From Oscillospiraceae bacterium (GTDB lineage: Bacteria > Bacillota > Clostridia > Oscillospirales > Oscillospiraceae), in contig JAHHRS010000071.1 in NCBI GenBank assembly GCA_020025675.1, forward strand, positions 1-7,128: a stretch of 7,128 nt of DNA, written 5' to 3'. Below the pieces are notes generated by a model. That model was not told the DNA's origin, ran no database searches, and was given only the letters and a program-made list of their open reading frames with translations. The position numbers were made by a program, and so were the translations under genes. Shown in pieces: positions 1-5,376 of the stretch. Position 1 is the first letter of the stretch; each line of letters begins with the position of its first letter.

Positions 1-4
1 GGTT

Positions 5-10
5 TATAAT
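5..10 (+). promoter_or_regulatory. Possible -10 box (TATAAT) of the aldolase operon
   Basis: A perfect TATAAT lies 58 bases before the aldolase start codon. The matching -35 element would fall outside the window, so the promoter cannot be confirmed. Transcription from it would begin near position 17 and place the following hairpin at the very 5' end of the mRNA. It could also be chance within the end of an upstream gene. Confidence 0.4.
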
Positions 11-16
11 ATGCGT

Positions 17-48
17 CAGCAGTCCGAGCCCTTCGGTTCCCGCTGCTG
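17..48 (+). promoter_or_regulatory. Leader hairpin before the aldolase gene
   Basis: CAGCAG (17-22) can pair with CTGCTG (43-48), and an inner CCGA (24-27) with TCGG (33-36). A few unpaired bases lie on the 3' side. No T-run follows, so it is not an intrinsic terminator of the usual form. It ends six bases before the ribosome binding site and may stabilise the mRNA 5' end or affect translation. No known riboswitch class is recognised. Confidence 0.35.
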
Positions 49-68
49 TATATGAAGGAGTGAAAGAT

Positions 69-1226
69 ATGTCTCTTGTTCCAATGAGAGCAATTTTGGA
101 GGCAACAGAGAAATACAATTTTGCACAGGGCGCATTCAATGTAAACGCTGTGGCTCAGGCCAAGGCAGTAATTGAAACCCATGAAATGTTCCGTGCCGCG
201 GCTATAATCCAAGGTGCTGATTTGGCAAACGCATTTATGGGCGGCAGGAAAGACTTTATGAATGGAACTCTGGAAGATAAGAAAATCGGGGCAAATAATA
301 TTGCAAGGGCTGTAAAACAGTTTGCAGAAAACAGTCCTATCCCCATTGCTCTGCACCTTGACCATGGTAAAACATTTGAGTCATGTGTGGCGGCCATTGA
401 AGGGGGATACACAAGCGTTATGATTGACGGTTCTGCGTTGCCCTTTGCTGAAAATGTGGAGCTTACCAGAGAGGTGGTAAAATACGCACATAGTAAAGGG
501 GTTACGGTAGAGGGAGAACTGGGCGTGCTTGCAGGCGTGGAGGACCATGTGTTTTCAGAAAACTCAAGCTATACCAATCCCATAGATGCAGTTGACTTTG
601 TAAAGCAGACCGGCGTTGACGCCTTGGCTATAAGTTACGGCACAAAACACGGGGCAAATAAGGGCAAAAACGCAAATATCCGTAAAGAAATTGCGATTGC
701 AACCAAAGAGTGTCTGCGCCATGAAGGGCTGTTCTGCGCTCTTGTAAGCCACGGTTCGTCTACTGTCCCTCAGTATATCGTGGATGAAATCAACGGTCTG
801 GGCGGAAAAATCGAAAATGCTTACGGTATCCCCAAGCAGCAGCTTGTAGAAGTTTCCAAGCTTGGAATATCAAAGATAAATGTGGATACGGACATACGGC
901 TGGCGGTAACCAGAAACCTGAGAGAGCTGTTTTACAACAATCCTCAGCTTCGCAGCGATGAGAGTATCAGCGAAATTTATCAGCTTCTGGAAGCAAAGCC
1001 CCAAGCTTTTGATCCGAGAGAATTCCTGACGCCTGTTATGGATGCGGTCATGTACGGCAAAATATCAACTAACGGTGTGGCGAAAGTCATGGATTGTGTG
1101 GAAAGAGGAGTTAAAGAGAGTGTAGGTACTCTTATTGTAGACTTTGACAGTGTGGGCAAAGCTCCTCTGGTTGAGGATGTATCTCTGGAAGAAATGGCAG
1201 AGAGATACCGTAAGGCCGGTATGTGA
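69..1226 (+). CDS. fba: Class II fructose-bisphosphate aldolase
   Basis: Predicted zinc-dependent cytoplasmic aldolase that reversibly splits fructose 1,6-bisphosphate into dihydroxyacetone phosphate and glyceraldehyde 3-phosphate. The 385-residue protein shows the family landmarks in order: LHLDHG at 95-100 (catalytic Asp98, zinc His99), EGELG at 148-152, YGTKHG at 190-195 (zinc His194), LVSHGSS at 225-231 (zinc His228) and the phosphate-binding NVDTD at 271-275. It is longer than the roughly 285-residue Bacillus-type enzyme because of extra sequence in the C-terminal third. The ATG at 69 is chosen because AAGGAG at 55-60 lies 8 bases upstream; an in-frame GTG at 60 overlaps that site and cannot use it. 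It is first of four closely spaced genes and is followed after 10 bases by phosphofructokinase. The family call is secure. Use of another ketose bisphosphate such as tagatose or sedoheptulose bisphosphate is possible. Confidence 0.95.
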   Translation: MSLVPMRAILEATEKYNFAQGAFNVNAVAQAKAVIETHEMFRAAAIIQGADLANAFMGGRKDFMNGTLEDKKIGANNIARAVKQFAENSPIPIALHLDHGKTFESCVAAIEGGYTSVMIDGSALPFAENVELTREVVKYAHSKGVTVEGELGVLAGVEDHVFSENSSYTNPIDAVDFVKQTGVDALAISYGTKHGANKGKNANIRKEIAIATKECLRHEGLFCALVSHGSSTVPQYIVDEINGLGGKIENAYGIPKQQLVEVSKLGISKINVDTDIRLAVTRNLRELFYNNPQLRSDESISEIYQLLEAKPQAFDPREFLTPVMDAVMYGKISTNGVAKVMDCVERGVKESVGTLIVDFDSVGKAPLVEDVSLEEMAERYRKAGM

Positions 1227-1236
1227 GGAATGATAT

Positions 1237-2400
1237 ATGTCCTATAATATTTTAGTGGCCCACGGCGGGGGGCCAACTGCGGTTATTAACAGTTCACTAT
1301 GCGGACTTATACAGGCAGCAAAAGAGTCCGGGCAGGTAAACAAAATTTTTGCGGCCCGATACGGTGCCGAAGGAATTTTAAAAAACGATTTAATTGAGCT
1401 GAGCAACGTTTCTGACAGCATGATTGAGCGGCTTATGAATACACCTGCATCAGCTATTGGCTCCTGCCGGAGAAAGCTGACGGAAGAAGATTACCCAGCG
1501 GTTATGGAGTGTCTGAAAAAGAATGACATAAAAGCTTTCTTCTATAACGGCGGAAATGACTCCATGGATACCTGCAACAAAATAAACCTGATTTCACTGA
1601 AGGAGGGTTTGGATATACGGGTTGTTGGTATTCCGAAAACAATTGACAACGACCTTGATATTACCGACCACTCTCCGGGCTACGGAAGTGCGGCAAGATA
1701 TGCTGCCATTTCCTCGGCTGAGCTTGCGTTGGATGCTGCGGCACTGCCTATACATGTAGTTGTAATGGAGCTTATGGGCAGAAATGCCGGATGGATTACA
1801 GCCGCCGGTGCAATGGCTTCCAGACTTACAGGCTGCAATCAGCTTGTCTATCTCCCGGAGCAGCCCGTGGATATGGATAAGATGCTTGAGGATATAGAGA
1901 ATATGTACGCAAAAGGAAAGGGCCTTTTGGTAACTGTCAGCGAAGGGCTGAAAGGGCCCAACGGAAAAATGCTGGCAGATACCGGAATAGTCGATGGGTT
2001 TGGCCACAGCGTTGCCGGCGGGACAGCGGAGTACATAAGCAAGCAGATTATGACTGAGCTTAACATCAAATCACGCTCTGAAAAACCCGGACTTCTGGGG
2101 CGGACAAGTATACCGTACCGCTCCCAAATTGATATAGAAGAGGCTTACCGAGTGGGCAGAAGTGCTTTTGATTACGCAAACTCCGGTCTCAGCGGAGTTA
2201 TGGTGGCAATAAGGGCAGACAGGAGAGGCAGATATAAAAGTGAAATGTTCCCTGCAAAGCTGTCCGATGTTGCAAATGTTGAAAAGATTTTTCCGGTTGA
2301 ATGGATAGACAGAGGCAAAATACATGATGAATTTTTCAACTATGTTACACCCCTTATCGGTGAAAATTTGCCTGTATACTGTGACTTTAAAATGTATTGA
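1237..2400 (+). CDS. 6-phosphofructokinase, probably PPi-dependent
   Basis: Phosphorylates fructose 6-phosphate at C1 in the cytoplasm; the residues favour pyrophosphate over ATP as donor. The 387-residue protein has the N-terminal glycine loop HGGGPT (9-14), YNGGNDS (103-109), GIPKTIDND (131-139) with catalytic Asp137 and Asp139, and the substrate-binding MELMGR (177-182). In characterised enzymes, Asp in the second position after the GG pair (Asp108 here) together with Lys in PKTID (Lys134) marks PPi use, whereas ATP enzymes have GGDGS and PGTID. The first acidic position is Asn107, so the motif reads GGND rather than the more usual GGDD. A PPi enzyme would be reversible and could serve glycolysis, gluconeogenesis or sedoheptulose 7-phosphate phosphorylation. 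The ATG follows TGAGGA by 7 bases. The gene sits 10 bases after the aldolase and 11 before the isomerase. Confidence 0.9.
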   Translation: MSYNILVAHGGGPTAVINSSLCGLIQAAKESGQVNKIFAARYGAEGILKNDLIELSNVSDSMIERLMNTPASAIGSCRRKLTEEDYPAVMECLKKNDIKAFFYNGGNDSMDTCNKINLISLKEGLDIRVVGIPKTIDNDLDITDHSPGYGSAARYAAISSAELALDAAALPIHVVVMELMGRNAGWITAAGAMASRLTGCNQLVYLPEQPVDMDKMLEDIENMYAKGKGLLVTVSEGLKGPNGKMLADTGIVDGFGHSVAGGTAEYISKQIMTELNIKSRSEKPGLLGRTSIPYRSQIDIEEAYRVGRSAFDYANSGLSGVMVAIRADRRGRYKSEMFPAKLSDVANVEKIFPVEWIDRGKIHDEFFNYVTPLIGENLPVYCDFKMY

Positions 2401-2411
2401 GGTAGAATAAA

Positions 2412-3248
2412 ATGAAGCACCTGTATTTGAATTTGAAAAGATTTGATGTACCCCCGGAGTACGGTGGAGTTAACAGGCTTGCCCCAATCCAGGACTGGGG
2501 CAGATCCATTGTCAGCCAGACTCAGGACGGTTTGAGCCATTATGACAGTTCTCAGGTGGAATTTGTACAGTTTTTCCCGGAGGCACATCTGCTGTCTGCC
2601 GCAGCCGCACTTAAAAAGGGCAGCCCTGTAGAGCTGGGCTGCCAGAGTGTCTACCGTATGAATACCTCTGTGGGCGGAAATTTCGGAGCCTTTACTACCA
2701 ACCGTCCCGTATCCGCCATGAAAGCAATGGGTGTTAATGCCACAATAATCGGCCATTGTGAGGAGAGAAACGACAAGATGGGTATTATCTCCGAGGCCGG
2801 CGTTACCGACACCGGAGCCGTAAACCGCCTTCTCAATAAGGAGATTCGCCTTGCCACCGAAAACGGTATGAAGGTTCTCTACTGTATTGGGGAAAAGGAA
2901 GAGGAGCTGGAAAACTGGCAGGATGTTCTGTCCCGGCAGCTTAGAATAGGCCTTGAGGGTGTGGACACAAGCAAGGTAGTCATCGGCTATGAGCCTATCT
3001 GGTCCATAGGCCCGGGAAAGACTCCCGCAGATAAGGAGTACATAACTAAGATAGCCCGCTTCGTAAAGGAAGTTACCGGAGGCTTGGATATAGTCTACGG
3101 CGGCGGCCTGAAAGCGGATAACGCAGAGATGCTTGCCTCTATCCCCGAAATAGACGGAGGCCTTATAGCACTGACCCGTTTTAATGGTGAAATAGGCTTT
3201 TATCCAGAGGAATACCTTGAGATAATCCGCCTGTATCTTGGCAAATAA
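2412..3248 (+). CDS. tpiA-like: Divergent triosephosphate isomerase
   Basis: A TIM-barrel protein expected to interconvert dihydroxyacetone phosphate and glyceraldehyde 3-phosphate. All catalytic positions are visible in its 278 residues: Asn7 and Lys9 (from the usual NxK), His115 in IIGHCEER (112-119), and Glu194 in GYEPIWSIGPGKTP (192-205), which includes the mobile lid loop. Two points depart from the family. It is about 25 residues longer than usual, mainly through an insertion after the first strand (about 13-35). The phosphate-gripping C-terminal loops also differ: YGGGLK (229-234) replaces the usual YGGSVK, and LIALTRF (251-257) replaces the usual ALVGGASL-type segment. It may therefore be slow, or act on a related substrate. 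The ATG at 2412 follows GAGGT by 8 bases. It is third in the operon, and both aldolase products would be its substrates. Confidence 0.85.
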   Translation: MKHLYLNLKRFDVPPEYGGVNRLAPIQDWGRSIVSQTQDGLSHYDSSQVEFVQFFPEAHLLSAAAALKKGSPVELGCQSVYRMNTSVGGNFGAFTTNRPVSAMKAMGVNATIIGHCEERNDKMGIISEAGVTDTGAVNRLLNKEIRLATENGMKVLYCIGEKEEELENWQDVLSRQLRIGLEGVDTSKVVIGYEPIWSIGPGKTPADKEYITKIARFVKEVTGGLDIVYGGGLKADNAEMLASIPEIDGGLIALTRFNGEIGFYPEEYLEIIRLYLGK

Positions 3249-3262
3249 GGAGAATAAATAAA

Positions 3263-4723
3263 ATGAAATTAGATTTTGAGTACGGAAGCGGCTTGATGTC
3301 CGCAAATCTGCCCGACAGCACAGATGTATTTATCCCCGGTGAGACTGTCCCTGATCCCCCATGTCTGCCTCAGGACTGGGATACGCTGTATAATGCTACT
3401 TTAGATAGCATACGTCATCCTATGGGTATGCAGCCCCTAAAGGAGCTGGCTGCTCCCGGAAAGACTGTGGTATTTGTTATCCCCGACATTGTAAAGGGTG
3501 GCTGTCAGCCAAGCTCCCACAGAAAGGTGGCTATCAGAGCATGTCTTGATGAGCTTTACGCAGGGGGCGTAAAAAAGGAGGATGTTCTGCTGCTGTTCTC
3601 CAACGGCCTGCACCCCAGAGCCACTGTGGCTGAGATGAAGCAGATTTTAGGTGAGGAACTCTTTAATGAGTTCTACTGGACAAATCAGATTACCAGCCAC
3701 GACAGCGAGGACTCTGAGCACATGGTAGACCTTGGTACCACCCACAGAGGCGACCCGGTGCTTATGAATAAATATGTTTTCGACTGCGACATTCCCATAC
3801 TTATCGGCCATTGCCAAGGCAATCCCTACGGCGGCTACTCCGGCGGTTACAAGCACAGTGCCACAGGAATAACCCACTGGAGAAGCATTGCAAGTCACCA
3901 TGTGCCCGACGTTATGCATCGACCCGACTTCACTCCGGTCTCCGGCCACTCCATGATGCGCACCAAATTTGACGAAATATCAATGCACATGGAAGAGAAA
4001 ATGGGTCATCCTTTCTTCTGCTGCGATGCGGTTCTGGACACCTATTCCCGCCAGATAGCTATTTTTTCCGGTTACGGCAAGGTTATGCAGCCTGAGAGCT
4101 GGAAAATTGCAAACAAGCGCACCTATGTTCCCTTTGCCGAGAAAAAGTATGACGTTATGGTATTCGGTATGCCTCAGGACTTCCACTACGGCAACGGCAT
4201 GGGCACCAATCCCATCCAGATGATGCAGGCGCTGTCTGCTCAGGTAATTCGTCACAAGAGGGTAATGAGCGACCACTGTGTAATAATCTGCTCATCTATC
4301 TGCAACGGCTACTTCCATGATGAGCGCTGGCCCTATCTGCGGGAACTTTATAATATGTTCCAGCATGACTACATGAATACTCTGGCAGATATGAACCGCT
4401 ACGGGGAGTATTTTGCCACCAATGAGGAGTACATCCGCAAGTACCGCTTCTGCAATGCTTTCCATCCCTTCCACGGCTTTTCTATGATGAGCTGCGGTCA
4501 TATAGCAGAGATGAACACCTCCGCTATCTATATAGTAGGTGCTCAGGAGCCGGGCATAGCCAGAAGCATGGGACTCAAAACCAGAGCAACCTTCGAGGAG
4601 GCCCTTGAGGATGCAAAGAAAAAGTATGTAGGCGAGAATCCTAATATCTTGGCCCTTCCCAAGACCTTCAAAGTAGGTGCTGTACATCTGTGCATGAAGG
4701 ACGATGATCTCAGTCAGGTTTAA
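3263..4723 (+). CDS. LarA-family nickel-dependent racemase/epimerase homologue
   Basis: This 486-residue protein belongs to the lactate racemase (LarA) superfamily, which inverts the C2 centre of 2-hydroxy acids with a nickel-pincer nucleotide cofactor. Family signatures visible are IPDIVKG (73-79), SNGLHPRA (113-120) with His117 matching the first catalytic His, IGH (181-183) with His183 matching the second, and GGYSGGYK (190-197) with Lys197 in place of the cofactor-bearing lysine. His212 or His213 lies 15-16 residues later, where the nickel ligand is expected. Between His183 and Lys197 there are four more residues than in Lactobacillus plantarum LarA, and the protein is about 60 residues longer. 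The substrate is unknown: characterised LarA homologues include lactate, malate and gluconate enzymes. No larB, larC or larE cofactor genes are in view. It starts 14 bases after the isomerase, 10 bases downstream of AAGGAG, and ends the operon. Confidence 0.82.
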   Translation: MKLDFEYGSGLMSANLPDSTDVFIPGETVPDPPCLPQDWDTLYNATLDSIRHPMGMQPLKELAAPGKTVVFVIPDIVKGGCQPSSHRKVAIRACLDELYAGGVKKEDVLLLFSNGLHPRATVAEMKQILGEELFNEFYWTNQITSHDSEDSEHMVDLGTTHRGDPVLMNKYVFDCDIPILIGHCQGNPYGGYSGGYKHSATGITHWRSIASHHVPDVMHRPDFTPVSGHSMMRTKFDEISMHMEEKMGHPFFCCDAVLDTYSRQIAIFSGYGKVMQPESWKIANKRTYVPFAEKKYDVMVFGMPQDFHYGNGMGTNPIQMMQALSAQVIRHKRVMSDHCVIICSSICNGYFHDERWPYLRELYNMFQHDYMNTLADMNRYGEYFATNEEYIRKYRFCNAFHPFHGFSMMSCGHIAEMNTSAIYIVGAQEPGIARSMGLKTRATFEEALEDAKKKYVGENPNILALPKTFKVGAVHLCMKDDDLSQV

Positions 4724-4731
4724 GGGTAATA

Positions 4732-4753
4732 AGTAAAGTTTTTAAACTTTACT
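4732..4753 (+). repeat. Perfect AT-rich palindrome after the LarA-like gene
   Basis: AGTAAAGTTT (4732-4741) and AAACTTTACT (4744-4753) are perfect reverse complements separated by TT. The palindrome begins 8 bases after the stop codon. It has no T-run after it, so it is a weak terminator candidate but may protect the operon mRNA 3' end. Confidence 0.5.
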
Positions 4754-4755
4754 CA

Positions 4756-4866
4756 ACACAAGCCCAAGATAAATGTAAAAATTTATTTAAGATTGTGTAC
4801 TTTGCAGTCACAATTAATCAGCACAGTATGTTTTGAAGAAATATGTACTGAACATCGGAAAACATA
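4756..4866. repeat. AT-rich inverted repeats
   Basis: Two further inverted repeats follow the palindrome. The first pairs ACACAA (4756-4761) with TTGTGT (4793-4798) and encloses ATAAAT (4769-4774) with ATTTAT (4781-4786). The second pairs TATGTTTT (4827-4834) with AAAACATA (4859-4866) across a 24-base loop. Neither has a GC core or T-run. No gene is seen here; this is the spacer between the operon end and the tRNA-associated modules. Confidence 0.35.
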
Positions 4867-4868
4867 TC

Positions 4869-4901
4869 AAAATCAAAGCCCCATAACCGGGCTTTGATTT
4901 T
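4869..4901 (+). terminator. Intrinsic terminator-like hairpin, copy A
   Basis: AAAATCAAAGCCC (4869-4881) pairs perfectly with GGGCTTTGATTTT (4889-4901), giving a 13 bp stem with a 7-base loop. The GC core is flanked by A-rich and T-rich arms on either side, so it could stop transcription from both strands. It is the first convincing terminator after the metabolic operon. Confidence 0.65.
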
Positions 4902-4930
4902 GTGTGATTTCTCAGGCATACTTCTGTACC

Positions 4931-4962
4931 AAAAAAAGCACCCCACAAGGGGTGCTTTTTTT
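4931..4962 (+). terminator. Strong bidirectional terminator, copy A
   Basis: GCACCCC (4938-4944) pairs with GGGGTGC (4949-4955) around the loop ACAA, flanked by seven A's and seven T's that extend the stem. This is a classic intrinsic terminator readable on either strand. On the minus strand it sits directly after the truncated tRNA-Gly 3' end, as the intact tRNA's terminator does. Confidence 0.8.
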
Positions 4963-4982
4963 GGAGCGGATGATGGGAGTCG
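4962..4982 (-). pseudogene. tRNA-Gly 3'-end fragment
   Basis: Read on the minus strand, these 21 bases equal the T-loop end, T-stem 3' side, acceptor 3' strand, U73 and CCA of the intact tRNA-Gly at 5157-5230. The preceding sequence shows no D arm, anticodon arm or 5' acceptor strand, so no functional tRNA is encoded. It is either a duplication remnant or an attachment-site-like copy. Confidence 0.8.
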
Positions 4983-5056
4983 GCGTCAGAAGAAATTCCG
5001 CCCGTCTCGCTTCCGCCATGGGCGAAAGCTGGCCTTTGCTCCATTCCTTCTTCCTT
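4983..5056. other. GC-richer spacer between the two modules, with a hairpin
   Basis: This 74-base insert separates the modules and is not repeated within the window. On the minus strand, 5028-5010 folds as CTTTCGCC/GGCGGAAG with a three-base loop, an 8 bp stem including one G-U pair. A purine-rich AAGGAAGAAGGA lies just before an ATG on the minus strand, but the reading frame runs through two terminator hairpins and I do not accept it as a gene. Its origin is unknown. Confidence 0.4.
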
Positions 5057-5177
5057 TCAAAATCAAAGCCGTATAACCTGGCTTTGATTTTGCGTGATTT
5101 CTCAGGCATACTTCTGTACCAAAAAAGAGGACTTACTAAATGTAAGTCCTCTTTTTTGGAGCGGATGATGGGAGTCG
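5057..5177. repeat. tRNA-flank module, copy B (with the intact tRNA)
   Basis: Second copy of the module at 4867-4982, about 190 bases downstream. Its hairpin pairs AAAATCAAAGCC (5059-5070) with GGCTTTGATTTT (5080-5091). The C-G closing pair of copy A (4881/4889) becomes G-T here (5071/5079), so pairing is retained. The constant block is 5091-5126. The terminator stem differs entirely from that in copy A, while the bases on both sides are the same. Confidence 0.85.
5121..5157 (-). terminator. Intrinsic terminator of tRNA-Gly
   Basis: A 10 bp perfect stem, GAGGACTTAC (5127-5136) with GTAAGTCCTC (5142-5151), and a five-base loop. Six A's on the plus strand (5121-5126) give the U-run for minus-strand transcription leaving the tRNA. 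The T's on the other side also make it usable on the plus strand. It begins immediately after the encoded CCA. Confidence 0.85.
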
Positions 5178-5230
5178 AACCCACCTTACCGGCTTGGGAA
5201 GCCGAAGTTCTACCGATAAACTACATCCGC
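5157..5230 (-). tRNA. tRNA-Gly(CCC)
   Basis: A complete 74-base tRNA folds on the minus strand. The acceptor GCGGATG pairs with CATCCGC. The D arm is GTTT/GAAC. The anticodon stem TCGGC/GCCGG holds the loop TTCCCAA with anticodon CCC, which reads glycine codon GGG. The variable loop is TAAG, and the T arm GTGGG/CCCAT holds the loop TTCGACT. The discriminator is U73, as in bacterial tRNA-Gly, and CCA is encoded. It has its own promoter and terminator, so it is transcribed alone. The last 21 bases are duplicated at 4962-4982. Confidence 0.95.
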
Positions 5231-5241
5231 ATGTACATTTT

Positions 5242-5270
5242 ATTATATCACAGCAGGAGACAATATTCAA
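5242..5270 (-). promoter_or_regulatory. Promoter of tRNA-Gly
   Basis: On the minus strand, TTGAAT (5270-5265) and TATAAT (5247-5242) are separated by exactly 17 bases, a near-consensus vegetative promoter. The predicted start, near 5235, lies about five bases before the mature tRNA 5' end, which fits a stable-RNA gene. Confidence 0.8.
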
Positions 5271-5313
5271 TAGCAATTTCGCCCTGTTTTTTCCTATCCG
5301 CAGTTTATAATAT

Positions 5314-5376
5314 CTCTGCGGGCTGAAGCCGGGCAGAGGGGGACGCCCTGAGCCAAAGCCGAGGCCCGCTTTTTAA
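5314..5376 (+). other. GC-rich structured segment, possible terminator or small RNA
   Basis: This block is far richer in G+C than its flanks. CTCTGC (5314-5319) pairs with GCAGAG (5333-5338) around an inner GGC-TGAA-GCC. Alternatively GCGGGC (5318-5323) pairs with GCCCGC (5364-5369), directly before TTTTT on the plus strand. The two pairings exclude each other. A TATAAT at 5306-5311 lies just upstream on the plus strand but has no good -35 element. It may be a terminator convergent with the VanZ-family gene, or a short RNA of about 60 bases. On the minus strand it forms the 3' end of the VanZ-family transcript. Confidence 0.4.

Larger units (their letters stand above)
4867..4982. repeat. tRNA-flank module, copy A (with tRNA 3' end only)
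   Basis: First copy of a module repeated at 5057-5177. It consists of a hairpin, a constant block (4901-4936), a terminator hairpin, and 21 bases (4962-4982) identical to the 3' end of the intact tRNA-Gly gene, including the encoded CCA. The constant block matches copy B at 35 of 36 positions. Outside the terminator stem the copies are nearly identical, pointing to a fairly recent duplication or gene conversion. The match stops inside the tRNA T-loop. Confidence 0.85.

Noticed and set aside
11..54. Short plus-strand reading frame ending just before the aldolase
   Set aside because: It has at most 14 codons from its ATG, with no ribosome binding site in view. It could be the tail of an upstream gene, but nothing supports this.
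60..68. GTG start three codons upstream for the aldolase
   Set aside because: It overlaps the AAGGAG ribosome binding site, while the ATG at 69 is ideally spaced from it.
2340..3305. Long minus-strand open frame of 321 codons opposite the isomerase
   Set aside because: It is fully antisense to a clear triosephosphate isomerase, resembles no known protein and has no ribosome binding site that I can support.
4814..5044. Minus-strand open frame of 76 codons with a purine-rich upstream sequence
   Set aside because: It crosses the tRNA fragment and two strong hairpins and has no protein-like pattern; it is treated as repeat sequence.
4867..5177. CRISPR array
   Set aside because: There are only two long repeats, which contain hairpins and tRNA sequence, with one spacer; nothing matches a CRISPR layout.
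4904..5326. Plus-strand open frame of 140 codons
   Set aside because: It reads through two terminators and antisense through the tRNA-Gly gene; tRNA regions commonly give such false proteins.
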